DNA of 64,000 nt from Pontibacter amylolyticus (lineage in GTDB: Bacteria; Bacteroidota; Bacteroidia; Cytophagales; Hymenobacteraceae), in contig NZ_BMFP01000001.1 of the NCBI RefSeq assembly GCF_014638845.1, positions 866,591 to 930,590 on the forward strand. The letters run 5' to 3'. The position numbers and the translations under genes are program-made. How positions within the stretch are numbered: position 1 is the stretch's first letter; each line of letters starts with the position of its first letter. The notes below the pieces were generated by a model. It made no database searches and had not been told where the DNA came from. It saw only the letters and a list, made by a program, of their open reading frames with translations. Positions 54,577 through 62,201 of this stretch are shown here, in pieces.

Positions 54577-56653
54577 GCTTTCCCTTTATTTTGAGTGGCC
54601 AGGCGTTATCCTCTGCTTCAAGGCCGGCATGCGACAATATGCCGCTTACCTCCTTTTCATCATTCAGGAAGTACTCCAGTAGCAGCGGGATCACTTTCTT
54701 GTTCATCCGCTCCACCAGGTTGTGGTTCTCTCCCATGAAGTAAGCATGGCCAATCTGAAAGTCGTGCCCCTTCAACTCTACTATCTTCTTATTGATCTTC
54801 TCCAGCACCTCCGTGTCGTATACCTGTTGCCCATCCAGCTGATACTTCGGATACATGGCTTCAAACTCAAATCGCCTGCGCAAGGCAATATCCAGCAGCG
54901 CGATGGACTTGTCTGCCGTGTTCATGGTACCGATGATGTAGAGATTGGAAGGAACAACAAACTCTTCTCCAGAGGGAAGGGTACACCGGAGCGGTATAGC
55001 TCCATGGGATCGTTTGTCAGGCTCTATCAGGGTAATCAACTCACCAAACACCCTGGAGATATTGGCGCGGTTAATCTCATCAATGATGATGACGTAGTTT
55101 TGTCGCTTTACTTTGGCTGGTGCTTCAACATATTGAGGAATGAATTTTAATATTTGTTGATAGACCAGAAAATAATACGTTATATCATGATAACCTGAAC
55201 GTGATATAGTCTTTAAGTTTTTAGCTTCTTGTCTACTCGATATACCATGTATGTATAGCTCACGCAGATCACTAAACTTCATCCGCAAACCATTGACATG
55301 GTTCCACCTATCCCCTTTGTATCGGAAGGCATCCTCTTCTACTTCAAAAATGTATGCAGCTTCTGTAATTTTATATTTCCCCTCACTTTCCTGTAACTCC
55401 TCAATAAATTTATCAAGGGCTTCCTCAAATTGCAGTTCTCTTGAAACTTCCTCAGGTGCTTTCTCAGATAGCCTCAAATTATTCAATGCCCTGTCCGCGA
55501 TGCGTTTGAACACGCCGTCCACTTTTTTGAAAGACAACTCCGCACCGTTATCTGTATCCGGCCTCAGGCCTTGGATAAAATCCTCGTAGCTGTAATTTTG
55601 GTGGAAGGTGATAAACTCAATTCTGTCACCCAGGTTCTCATTAAAAATCCTTTGCGCTTCCTGGTAGTCTTCCACCTCTCTGTTCTCAATTATCTGTGCA
55701 GCTCGCAGTAATGTGGTATAGGTCTTCCCTGTGCCGGGAGGGCCGTAGAAGATGGTATTAAGCGGAAGGTTCATAGCGATAGGTTCTTGAGGTGTATTAC
55801 TCCAAATGGTATTGATGTGTTCTTGGTTGGTTACTTCCTTAATGGTGGCCCAATAGCCACCTGGGAAGTCCACTTCGAATGGCTTGAAACCGGACTCCCA
55901 CTGGACATCTAGTCTTCTCCCATCCTTCGGATTGCCTGTCACTATCCCTCTTGCCCTAATAGCCATGACAGATCTCGTTTTCTCTTTGGTGAAGACCGCT
56001 TTTATGGCAATTTGACTGCCAACAGGCACCTCGCTCACTTCTTTTAGGAATTTGTCATCATAGCCATTCTCCCAGATCCCATTTCTAACAAACCTGTCCG
56101 TCTGATTATCGGGTGAAACTCCTTCCCAATAGGCTCCTACCAAATAATATTTCGATGCACTAAAAAGATTACTTCTTACAGCAGGATTCAAGGCCGCCTC
56201 AATAATACACTCATTGTGCTGTTTTGAAAACTGCGAGCGATGTGGTGACTTCTGCCCCTTCTTGTTCAACCTGGCCAACTCTAAAACAGGCTCTAAAAAG
56301 TCACCGATCTCGGCTTGGTCTGCCTTAACATCCACCCAGATGAAATCCTGTGAATTACTAATACTATATGCTTCATGCTTCAAATTTGGATACTTCTGAG
56401 CAAGTCCATTAAGAAACTTAGTAGGGATATAAAACCCTAACACAACAGAGCCATTCTTTCTTTTGATGTTCGTGACATACTTCCCTCCCACAGTTAATTG
56501 AATATTATTGATCGCAGATGCATAGACCAACTCATCTTCATTGGTCAAGTCTAACTCGGTCAATACATGCTTTGCCGTATCAAAAAATTTGTTGACTGCT
56601 TCCGGATCGTTTATTTTGGTTATTGCCTTTTTCAGGTCCTGCCATTTATCCAT
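54569..56653 (-). CDS. mcrB: McrB, AAA+ GTPase subunit of the McrBC system
   Basis: A 694-residue protein. The AAA+ domain spans about 295-660: Walker A GPPGTGKT (304-311), IIDEINRANISR (523-534), and the McrB-specific IIGTMNTADKSIALLD followed by LRRRFEF. The N-terminal 285 residues should read modified DNA; about 165-275 has strands (YYLVGAYWEG, IAIKAVFTKE, FPGGYWATI) that could be a PUA/EVE-like fold, and 1-130 is a separate helical/strand domain. McrB loops or translocates DNA with GTP and activates McrC. First gene of the operon. Confidence 0.9.
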   Translation of the reverse strand: MDKWQDLKKAITKINDPEAVNKFFDTAKHVLTELDLTNEDELVYASAINNIQLTVGGKYVTNIKRKNGSVVLGFYIPTKFLNGLAQKYPNLKHEAYSISNSQDFIWVDVKADQAEIGDFLEPVLELARLNKKGQKSPHRSQFSKQHNECIIEAALNPAVRSNLFSASKYYLVGAYWEGVSPDNQTDRFVRNGIWENGYDDKFLKEVSEVPVGSQIAIKAVFTKEKTRSVMAIRARGIVTGNPKDGRRLDVQWESGFKPFEVDFPGGYWATIKEVTNQEHINTIWSNTPQEPIAMNLPLNTIFYGPPGTGKTYTTLLRAAQIIENREVEDYQEAQRIFNENLGDRIEFITFHQNYSYEDFIQGLRPDTDNGAELSFKKVDGVFKRIADRALNNLRLSEKAPEEVSRELQFEEALDKFIEELQESEGKYKITEAAYIFEVEEDAFRYKGDRWNHVNGLRMKFSDLRELYIHGISSRQEAKNLKTISRSGYHDITYYFLVYQQILKFIPQYVEAPAKVKRQNYVIIIDEINRANISRVFGELITLIEPDKRSHGAIPLRCTLPSGEEFVVPSNLYIIGTMNTADKSIALLDIALRRRFEFEAMYPKYQLDGQQVYDTEVLEKINKKIVELKGHDFQIGHAYFMGENHNLVERMNKKVIPLLLEYFLNDEKEVSGILSHAGLEAEDNAWPLKIKGKRD

Positions 56654-57176
56654 GTGATATATTCTATTTCTTCATAAATATATAATATTCCATATAAAAT
56701 ACAAGAGCAATGCAAATAAGTAGTCACATTCACTGGTAGAGGTATAACATAAAGGTCGTTATGCTAAAGGTATATGAAAGCTTCGGTGCTTGTTTCAATT
56801 TCTGTTCGATTTAACAGAATGCATCATTTGAAATTAAAAAAGAAAAACTTGAATATTAAATATTCAGTATAATATGTCTGGTTGATATATAAAATTTAAC
56901 AATATAATTTTTAATTAATATATTTTAATTAAATTAGTACTAGACATCAAATCTACATTCGAACATAAAGGCAAATTTGCCATTCCTTCTTTAGCTACTC
57001 TGCTTCAGAGTTGATAAAGAAAGCGCCCCACAAATTACCTAGTACAAAATAAGACTATTGAATTTCCTTTAAGTCTATAGACAGCGGATAGCTATGTCCG
57101 ATGAATATCCTTTTTGTAAGACCCGCACAACTGGTGCATCTATAATCTCACTTTATAACCCTTAAATTCACATTTT
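56654..57176. other. AT-rich divergent intergenic region
   Basis: This 523-base spacer lies between the starts of mcrB (minus) and the TerB-like gene (plus). It is very AT-rich with many TAAT/ATTA runs near 56850-56950. No gene, tRNA or long palindrome is seen. It should hold both promoters. Confidence 0.5.
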
Positions 57177-57590
57177 ATGCAAACAACTGTACTGGATCAC
57201 GAGCTTAAAACACATTTCCTTAATCTCTATTTCCTTGCCCTCTCCGATACCCAAATCGACACACAGGAGCTTGAAATGCTTTTTAAGCTTGGGCAGGAAA
57301 GGGGTATCCAAAAAGAAGAAATCGAGCAGATCATTCTGCAACCCGACAGCACGAAATTCACCATTCCACAGGATACCGTTACTAAAATTGAATATCTCTA
57401 CGACTATGTGACCATGATATTAGCCGACGGTAAAGTAGACGAACATGAACATCTTACATTAAAGAAATTCTGCCTGAAGTTCGGATTCGACGAGCGCAAC
57501 GTTCCCGCCATCATGCAGTTCCTGATCGAGGAAGCCATGAACGGAACAGACAAGAGGGAAATAATTGAGCAGGTAAAACAAACGCTATAG
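57177..57590 (+). CDS. TerB-like helical protein, first gene of a three-gene cassette
   Basis: A 137-residue, all-helical, acidic cytoplasmic protein. LNLYFLALSDTQIDTQELEM and MILADGKVDEHEHLTLKKFC each show the D-x-x-I/V-D-x-x-E pattern of TerB/DjlA-N-type domains, so it may be a TerB-like fold with two half-repeats. TerB proteins are known from tellurite/phage-inhibition operons and often act at the membrane. The stop codon is two bases before the next start, so it is coupled with the membrane protein. Assignment is by pattern only. Confidence 0.6.
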   Translation: MQTTVLDHELKTHFLNLYFLALSDTQIDTQELEMLFKLGQERGIQKEEIEQIILQPDSTKFTIPQDTVTKIEYLYDYVTMILADGKVDEHEHLTLKKFCLKFGFDERNVPAIMQFLIEEAMNGTDKREIIEQVKQTL

Positions 57591-57592
57591 TC

Positions 57593-58846
57593 ATGGTCAA
57601 ACTATTCAAAGGCATATTCGATAGTGCAGCACCAGCCGAAGTACTGGAGCGCACCCCATCTTACCAGGATTTTGTAATGATCGACTGGTACGACGAAGGC
57701 AAAGCAAAAGCACAGAATCACGGCGCTTCCGAGACAGGGCTAAAAACCTGCATTGGCAAAATTTACCATAACCATAAGGAGATTCTGCGCCAGGACGAGA
57801 TAGAGCAGGAAAAGGCGAAGCAGCCTTTTCGGGTGAAGCTTAGGGAATACATGATGAAGAATGAGGTATACCACAACCGCCTCGAGAAAATCAAGCATGT
57901 AGAGGTCCCGAAGATTGAGGAGAAAATTGAGGCCTTGCAGGAAGAAATCCGGGAAATGAAAAGGAACCCGCAGGATTTCATCGGCGACAAAGTTGGCAAG
58001 GCTGGTTTTGTGATAGGTACCATCATCCTCACTTTTCTGACAGTATACCTGTTTATCTTCTATAGTTCAGCTTCGTTCTCCGCTTTCTTCAAAGAATTTA
58101 CAGTAGGTGAGTTGGGAGTTGCTAACTCCATCTTTGATGCACAAGCCCTCTCAAAGGCTTACAAAGACGGATTTACAGAATTGGTGCTCATACTTACTAT
58201 TCCTTTTGTGTTCCTGGGCCTCGGCTACCTGATTCACAAATTTCAGGAAGTAAAGGGCTGGGGCAAATATCCTAAAATTGTCATGCTAATAGCTGTTACT
58301 TTCATTTTTGACGCTATCCTGGCCTATGAGATCACAGAAAAGATCTATGGCATAAAAGCAGAAAACAGCTTTGACGACATCCCGCCATACACTGTAGCCA
58401 TGGCATTTCAGTCGGTCAACTTTTGGCTCATCATCTTTGCAGGATTTGTGGTGTATTTGGTTTGGGGTTTAGTGTTTGACTTTGTGATGGAGGCGTACGG
58501 CAAATTAGATCAGCTAAGTGTAATTGTAAAGGCAAAAAAGGAGGAAATCGCAAAGAAAGAAGAGCAACTGCATAAGCTTGATGAAGAAACAGATAAACTG
58601 AACAACATTATCGGCAGCAACAACACCGAGATAGAGAAGCTCAAGACCATCCTTGACCATTCGGATATCATTAAACCAAAAGAGTTGGAGCACTCCCTCA
58701 TGCGCTTCCTGGATGGCTGGCTGGAGTTTCTCAATTTCAACAGCCGCGACGAAGCAGCACGCCAGAACGCGCACAATCTGGTAGTAGAATTTATACAAAT
58801 GAATGTTAAACCCATGGAGGCCCTCGCCCAAGACAATGAAAAATAA
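57593..58846 (+). CDS. Four-TM membrane protein with two coiled coils, second gene of the cassette
   Basis: A 417-residue protein with no family I recognise. A cytoplasmic-type N-terminal part ends in a coiled coil (about 64-127, EKIEALQEEIREM). Four helices lie at about 136-158, 195-215, 227-246 and 275-298. A second coiled coil (302-356, KKEEQLHKLDEETDKLNN) is followed by a helical tail with WLEFLNFNSRDEA. This puts both ends on the same side. The build recalls membrane sensor or motor parts of defence complexes, but no motif links it to one. It overlaps the next gene by 11 bases. Confidence 0.6.
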   Translation: MVKLFKGIFDSAAPAEVLERTPSYQDFVMIDWYDEGKAKAQNHGASETGLKTCIGKIYHNHKEILRQDEIEQEKAKQPFRVKLREYMMKNEVYHNRLEKIKHVEVPKIEEKIEALQEEIREMKRNPQDFIGDKVGKAGFVIGTIILTFLTVYLFIFYSSASFSAFFKEFTVGELGVANSIFDAQALSKAYKDGFTELVLILTIPFVFLGLGYLIHKFQEVKGWGKYPKIVMLIAVTFIFDAILAYEITEKIYGIKAENSFDDIPPYTVAMAFQSVNFWLIIFAGFVVYLVWGLVFDFVMEAYGKLDQLSVIVKAKKEEIAKKEEQLHKLDEETDKLNNIIGSNNTEIEKLKTILDHSDIIKPKELEHSLMRFLDGWLEFLNFNSRDEAARQNAHNLVVEFIQMNVKPMEALAQDNEK

Positions 58847-59735
58847 GTTCCTATCCCTGTTTCTTGCCTTCGCCCTATTCAGCTGCGGTGGTTCTGAAGA
58901 AGCCAATATTGAGAAGGCATCTGTAAAGCCACAGGCTACAGAAGTTAAACCCCAGATGCTAAACATCAGCATTGTACTGGACTTGTCAGACAGAGTTATT
59001 CAACCCATGCAGCCCACGCAGGCTGAGCGTGATATCCAGATTGTAGGTAAACTGACGGAGGTATTCAGAAATAACATGAAAGCAAAGGGCTCTTTCCAGT
59101 CGAAGGACAAAATAAGAGTGCTTTTCAAGCCCGCCCCGGACGACCCGAATATCAATAACCTCGCTAAAAAGCTGTCGGTTGACCTGTCTAAGATGGACAG
59201 CAAACAGAAGAAAGAGGTTTACGATAACATCACCACTAATTTTGAGGAGGGCCTGAGAGAAATCTATACCCAGACCATCAACAGTAAAAACTGGGTAGGC
59301 TCTGATGTCTGGCGCTTCTTTAAAAATGATGTAAAAGATCTTTGCATAGAGTCTAATCCTGAATACCGCAATATTTTGGTTATTGTGACGGACGGCTACC
59401 TATATCATGAGCAGTCAAAAGACCGTCAGCAAAACAAAACCTCTTACATCACACCGAAGTTTCTGCAGGATGAAGGTTTTAGAAAAGGCGGTGATTGGCG
59501 AGAGAAAATGAAAAAGGAAAGCTATGGCTTACTGAGCACCAACCAAACAATCGAAAACCTGGAAGTCATGGTGTTGGAAATTAACGCATCTGATTCTCAC
59601 AAGAATGAAGAGGATATTATCAAAGCATATCTCAACCAGTGGTTCCGGGACATGAATATTGAAGACCCGGTGCTCCATACCACAGACTTACCTTCGAATA
59701 CGGAAAGAAGGATTGAAAATTTCTTTAGAAGCTAA
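58836..59735 (+). CDS. vWA-like lipoprotein, third gene of the cassette
   Basis: The ATG at 58836 gives 299 residues with signal MKNKFLSLFLAFALFSC and a lipobox Cys17; a start at 58803 has no signal logic. The mature domain looks like a von Willebrand A fold: ISIVLDLSDRVIQ (Asp49-x-Ser51, with Arg where the second MIDAS Ser would be), a long helical insert, and NILVIVTDGYL (Asp186). The metal site is thus partly degenerate. It should sit in the periplasm or outer membrane and could touch the membrane protein encoded before it. Function unknown. A terminator follows. Confidence 0.65.
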   Translation: MKNKFLSLFLAFALFSCGGSEEANIEKASVKPQATEVKPQMLNISIVLDLSDRVIQPMQPTQAERDIQIVGKLTEVFRNNMKAKGSFQSKDKIRVLFKPAPDDPNINNLAKKLSVDLSKMDSKQKKEVYDNITTNFEEGLREIYTQTINSKNWVGSDVWRFFKNDVKDLCIESNPEYRNILVIVTDGYLYHEQSKDRQQNKTSYITPKFLQDEGFRKGGDWREKMKKESYGLLSTNQTIENLEVMVLEINASDSHKNEEDIIKAYLNQWFRDMNIEDPVLHTTDLPSNTERRIENFFRS

Positions 59736-59786
59736 AAAAAACAGCAGTTTCTAATAGAGTAAATCAGGACAAAACCTGCTTTAGAA

Positions 59787-59829
59787 CAAAAAAAGCCCTT
59801 ATCTCTTTGCATGATAAGGGCTTTTTTTC
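59787..59829. terminator. Bidirectional terminator
   Basis: AAAAAAAGCCCTTATC pairs with GATAAGGGCTTTTTTT around TCTTTGCAT. It ends the three-gene cassette on the plus strand and lies just past the 3' end of the decayed tRNA on the minus strand. Confidence 0.88.
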
Positions 59830-59831
59830 TG

Positions 59832-59905
59832 TGGCCCCAGCTGGAATCGAACCAGGCACCTACTGGTTATGAGTCAGTTGCTCTAATCGAATGAGCTATA
59901 GGCCC
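59832..59905 (-). pseudogene. Decayed tRNA(CAT) copy
   Basis: It aligns along its length with the intact tRNA at 61405-61478 but has four substitutions, each damaging: a G-G mismatch at acceptor pair 3-70, a C-C mismatch at the first T-stem pair, an A-C mismatch at the last anticodon-stem pair, and loss of one D-loop G. The flanks also match for about 10 bases each side (GTTCCCTTAAA and TTTTCTGTG). So it is a duplicated tRNA that has decayed, most simply left by an insertion into the gene. Confidence 0.8.
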
Positions 59906-59933
59906 GTTCCCTTAAATGGCACCTGTCGTCTAT

Positions 59934-60614
59934 TCACAGCCTAATTATTTGCTCAATCTTTTCTTCGAGCAGCGGTAGTCTGTTAACTTCAGATAAATGG
60001 CATCCTAAAATCTCTTCTCGGTAGCGGCTTTCCCAAATCTTTCTGTATTCTTGCTGCAGATATACCTTAACCGCATCCGGTGATCCAGCAATTTCTTCCA
60101 GCAGATTCAATCTATTGTCCGTGACATATACAATATCCTCAAAATCATGACTACTCCGATGGTCACCACCCCGACTATGAAAGGCAGAGAATTTTGTTGC
60201 CAAAAAATAATAAACTGGCAGTATATGTATTGTCACACCATCTGTTAACTGCACTTCTACAGACTCTTCCAGCCCCGGCTGGTACCAGGGATTAGAAAAT
60301 CCAAGTATTTTAGGATTATCCGGCATCACATCAACTGTAATGCCCTCATAAGTGAAACGACAGATTACATTGCTTGCAGGATCAGGATAGAATTTTAATT
60401 CCTGCAGTCGTTCCTGCAGTACGCTCCATTCCCCGTAACCCGCTAAGGACACACTAAGGTCTATGTCGCTAGTCGGTCTCACAGTATCGGCTGCTGGGTC
60501 ATCGGCATATAGGCTAAGAGTAGCCCCTCCTACAAACACCATTCTTTGCCGAAGGTCTTGCAGACCAACAGCCACTTTACTGATAACTTCTATATTTATC
60601 TCCTTACCGTCCAT
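59934..60614 (-). CDS. Nucleotidyltransferase-fold toxin-like protein (AbiEii type)
   Basis: The ATG at 60614 (MDGKEINIEVISKVAVGLQD) gives 226 residues and overlaps the upstream gene by 11 bases, a coupled start. The fold's motif is complete: FVGGATLSLYADD (Gly29-Gly30) and TSDIDLSV (Asp50, Asp52). KFSAFHSRGGDHRSSHDFED carries the further His/Asp residues typical for this group. In AbiE-type systems such a protein is the toxin, modifying tRNA or another target and stopping growth or phage spread. Target and toxicity here are inferred. Confidence 0.75.
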   Translation of the reverse strand: MDGKEINIEVISKVAVGLQDLRQRMVFVGGATLSLYADDPAADTVRPTSDIDLSVSLAGYGEWSVLQERLQELKFYPDPASNVICRFTYEGITVDVMPDNPKILGFSNPWYQPGLEESVEVQLTDGVTIHILPVYYFLATKFSAFHSRGGDHRSSHDFEDIVYVTDNRLNLLEEIAGSPDAVKVYLQQEYRKIWESRYREEILGCHLSEVNRLPLLEEKIEQIIRL

Positions 60615-61125
60615 TAAGAATTCGCTTTTCCAGTTCAACCTTAGCCAGTTCACGTTCCCGCACTTTTCCAACACGAAGGGCATCAACCAATGCCAAAAGC
60701 TCATGCAGTTCGGAATTTTTAACACATGCCTCTACTACAGAAGGATAAAGCGGCTCTATTGATTGTCCTCTTACAGTTCCCTTTGCATATGGCCAGACGA
60801 GTTTTTCATTGCTCATGATGAGTTTATCTAAAGGTGCTGTACTGATGGCGGTAGGCACTCCTCTAACGATGGCACCCGGCTCTTGTGGAAACACATAGCG
60901 CAGCCCGTGGATTAAAAACTCGAGTAGTGCCTGCCGCATCACTTTTCGCTTCGGCTTGTCGATTAGACCAGCTACATAAGACCTGTTAAGTGATTCAGAA
61001 ACCTCTGATGCGCTAATACCTAGCTCAACTGCAATGTCTTTCATCATCCAGGGCTCTTCTCCTTTTGCTATTATAGCCAGCAGTATGGCAATATCTTGCG
61101 GTCGCATGCCGCCATGTTTCTTCAT
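60604..61125 (-). CDS. Winged-helix protein, antitoxin-like partner (AbiEi type)
   Basis: A 173-residue protein with an N-terminal helix-turn-helix (DIAVELGISASEVSESLNRS). The remaining part (ALLEFLIHGLRYVFPQEPG) is the conserved body seen in proteins that accompany nucleotidyltransferase toxins. It is the first gene of the pair. A 28-base palindrome lies eight bases before its start codon, the expected binding site for negative autoregulation, as AbiEi does. It could also be a plain MarR-like regulator. Confidence 0.72.
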   Translation of the reverse strand: MKKHGGMRPQDIAILLAIIAKGEEPWMMKDIAVELGISASEVSESLNRSYVAGLIDKPKRKVMRQALLEFLIHGLRYVFPQEPGAIVRGVPTAISTAPLDKLIMSNEKLVWPYAKGTVRGQSIEPLYPSVVEACVKNSELHELLALVDALRVGKVRERELAKVELEKRILNGR

Positions 61126-61132
61126 TCCGTTA

Positions 61133-61160
61133 TAATTTGTGATTCGCGAATCACAAATTA
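61133..61160. promoter_or_regulatory. 28-bp perfect palindrome, likely operator of the wHTH/nucleotidyltransferase pair
   Basis: TAATTTGTGATTCG and CGAATCACAAATTA are exact inverses with no loop. It begins eight bases upstream of the wHTH start codon on the minus strand. Length, symmetry and place fit an operator bound by the dimeric winged-helix protein encoded next to it. Confidence 0.75.
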
Positions 61161-61404
61161 CGAATTAATCCAGAAGAAAAAAACTCACTTATTAACGTCT
61201 CATTCTAGCGGATTTTCTCCTTGAGGGGACTAGGAGACAGTCTCCGATTTATCAGAGAATTAGAACAAAGGACCGCTGCGATGAGATAGGGTTAATCAAG
61301 CATTGCAGTTGTTCAGATATCAACCAGTACCTATTCCTATAAAGGACGAAGAATGGCCAAAAAAAAGCACCTACCTCTCTCCGAGATAAGTGCTTGATTT
61401 TCTG
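61161..61404. other. Spacer with degenerate repeat and tRNA terminator
   Basis: 61195-61245 has TTTTCTCCTTGAGGGGACTA, related to the core of the MITE-like elements at 26.6 and 40.5 kb. 61360-61403 has AAAAAGCACCT and AAGTGCTTGATTTT, a weak hairpin that would end the tRNA transcript on the minus strand. No gene. Confidence 0.5.
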
Positions 61405-61478
61405 TGGGCCCAGCTGGAATCGAACCAGCCACCTACTGATTATGAGTCAGTTGCTCTAACCGAATGAGCTATAGGCCC
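61405..61478 (-). tRNA. tRNA-Met (CAT anticodon)
   Basis: Read on the minus strand, GGGCCTA pairs with TGGGCCC (one G-T), D-stem GCTC/GAGC, anticodon stem ACTGA/TCAGT with loop CTCATAA, and T-stem GCTGG/CCAGC with loop TTCGATT. All stems are complete. The paired G1-C72 excludes an initiator. Elongator Met is most likely; tRNA-Ile with a modified CAT anticodon cannot be excluded. CCA is not encoded. Confidence 0.88.
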
Positions 61479-61568
61479 GTTCCCTTAAAAGAAGGTGCTT
61501 CCTTTGATTTGGGAGTGCAATTCTACATATTTGTAGGGACAATTTCAAATACCAGACCAAAAAATTTC

Positions 61569-62201
61569 GTGGACCTGACTAGCGTTAAAAACATCATCTT
61601 CGACCTCGGCGGGGTCATCATCAACATAGATTACTTTAAAAGCATACGCGAGCTGGAGAAGTACTGCACCGCGGGCCATACCATCGAATACAGCCAACGC
61701 GCACAGTCTCACCTGTTTGACCTCTTCGAGACCGGCAACAGCAGCCCCGAAGAGTTTCGCCAGCACCTGCGCGAAGCCTACCACCTCGACGCCACCGACG
61801 AGCAGATCGACGAGGCCTGGAACGCCATGCTACTCGATATTCCGGCCGAAAGAATTGAGTTGCTGCGCGAATTGGGCAATAAATACCGCATTTTCCTGCT
61901 CAGCAATACCAACGCCATCCACATGAAGCGCTTCAACGAGATGGTAGAACACAGCTTTACTATGCCGAGCCTCGACTCGCTGTTTGAGCAGGCCTACTAC
62001 TCGCATCTGATCGGGCAGCGCAAGCCCGACGCCATCGTGTTTGAGCAGATACTGGAGCAGAACGACCTGCAGCGCGAAGAAACGCTCTTTATCGACGACA
62101 GCATTCAGCACATCGAGAGCGCCCGAAAAGTGGGCCTGCAGACGCTCTTCCTGGAGCCGCCGCTCACCATCAACCAGGTATTCAGGGATGCGGTTTCCTA
62201 A
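61569..62201 (+). CDS. HAD-superfamily phosphatase-like hydrolase (subfamily IA)
   Basis: A GTG at 61569 gives 210 residues starting MDLTSVKNIIFDLGGV; the frame is open further upstream but runs into the tRNA, and GTG 61515 is an alternative. HAD motifs: IIFDLGGVIINID (I), LLSNTN (II), GQRKPDAIVFEQI (III) and LFIDDSIQHIESA (IV), with a helical cap at about 20-85. YihX-like members dephosphorylate small sugar phosphates; the substrate is unknown. It overlaps the M50 protease by 14 bases, so the two are coupled. Confidence 0.88.
   Translation: MDLTSVKNIIFDLGGVIINIDYFKSIRELEKYCTAGHTIEYSQRAQSHLFDLFETGNSSPEEFRQHLREAYHLDATDEQIDEAWNAMLLDIPAERIELLRELGNKYRIFLLSNTNAIHMKRFNEMVEHSFTMPSLDSLFEQAYYSHLIGQRKPDAIVFEQILEQNDLQREETLFIDDSIQHIESARKVGLQTLFLEPPLTINQVFRDAVS

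Noticed and set aside
54569..56653. Possibility that the AAA+ protein is a MoxR-type chaperone rather than McrB
   Set aside because: MNTADKSIALLD plus the downstream PD-(D/E)xK McrC with an 8-base overlap fits McrB; MoxR partners (vWA plus DUF58) are not adjacent, although a vWA-like lipoprotein lies further on in the opposite direction.
62041..62187. Upstream extension of the M50 protease
   Set aside because: The 49 extra codons lie inside the HAD gene in another frame and read as Arg/Ser-rich shadow sequence.
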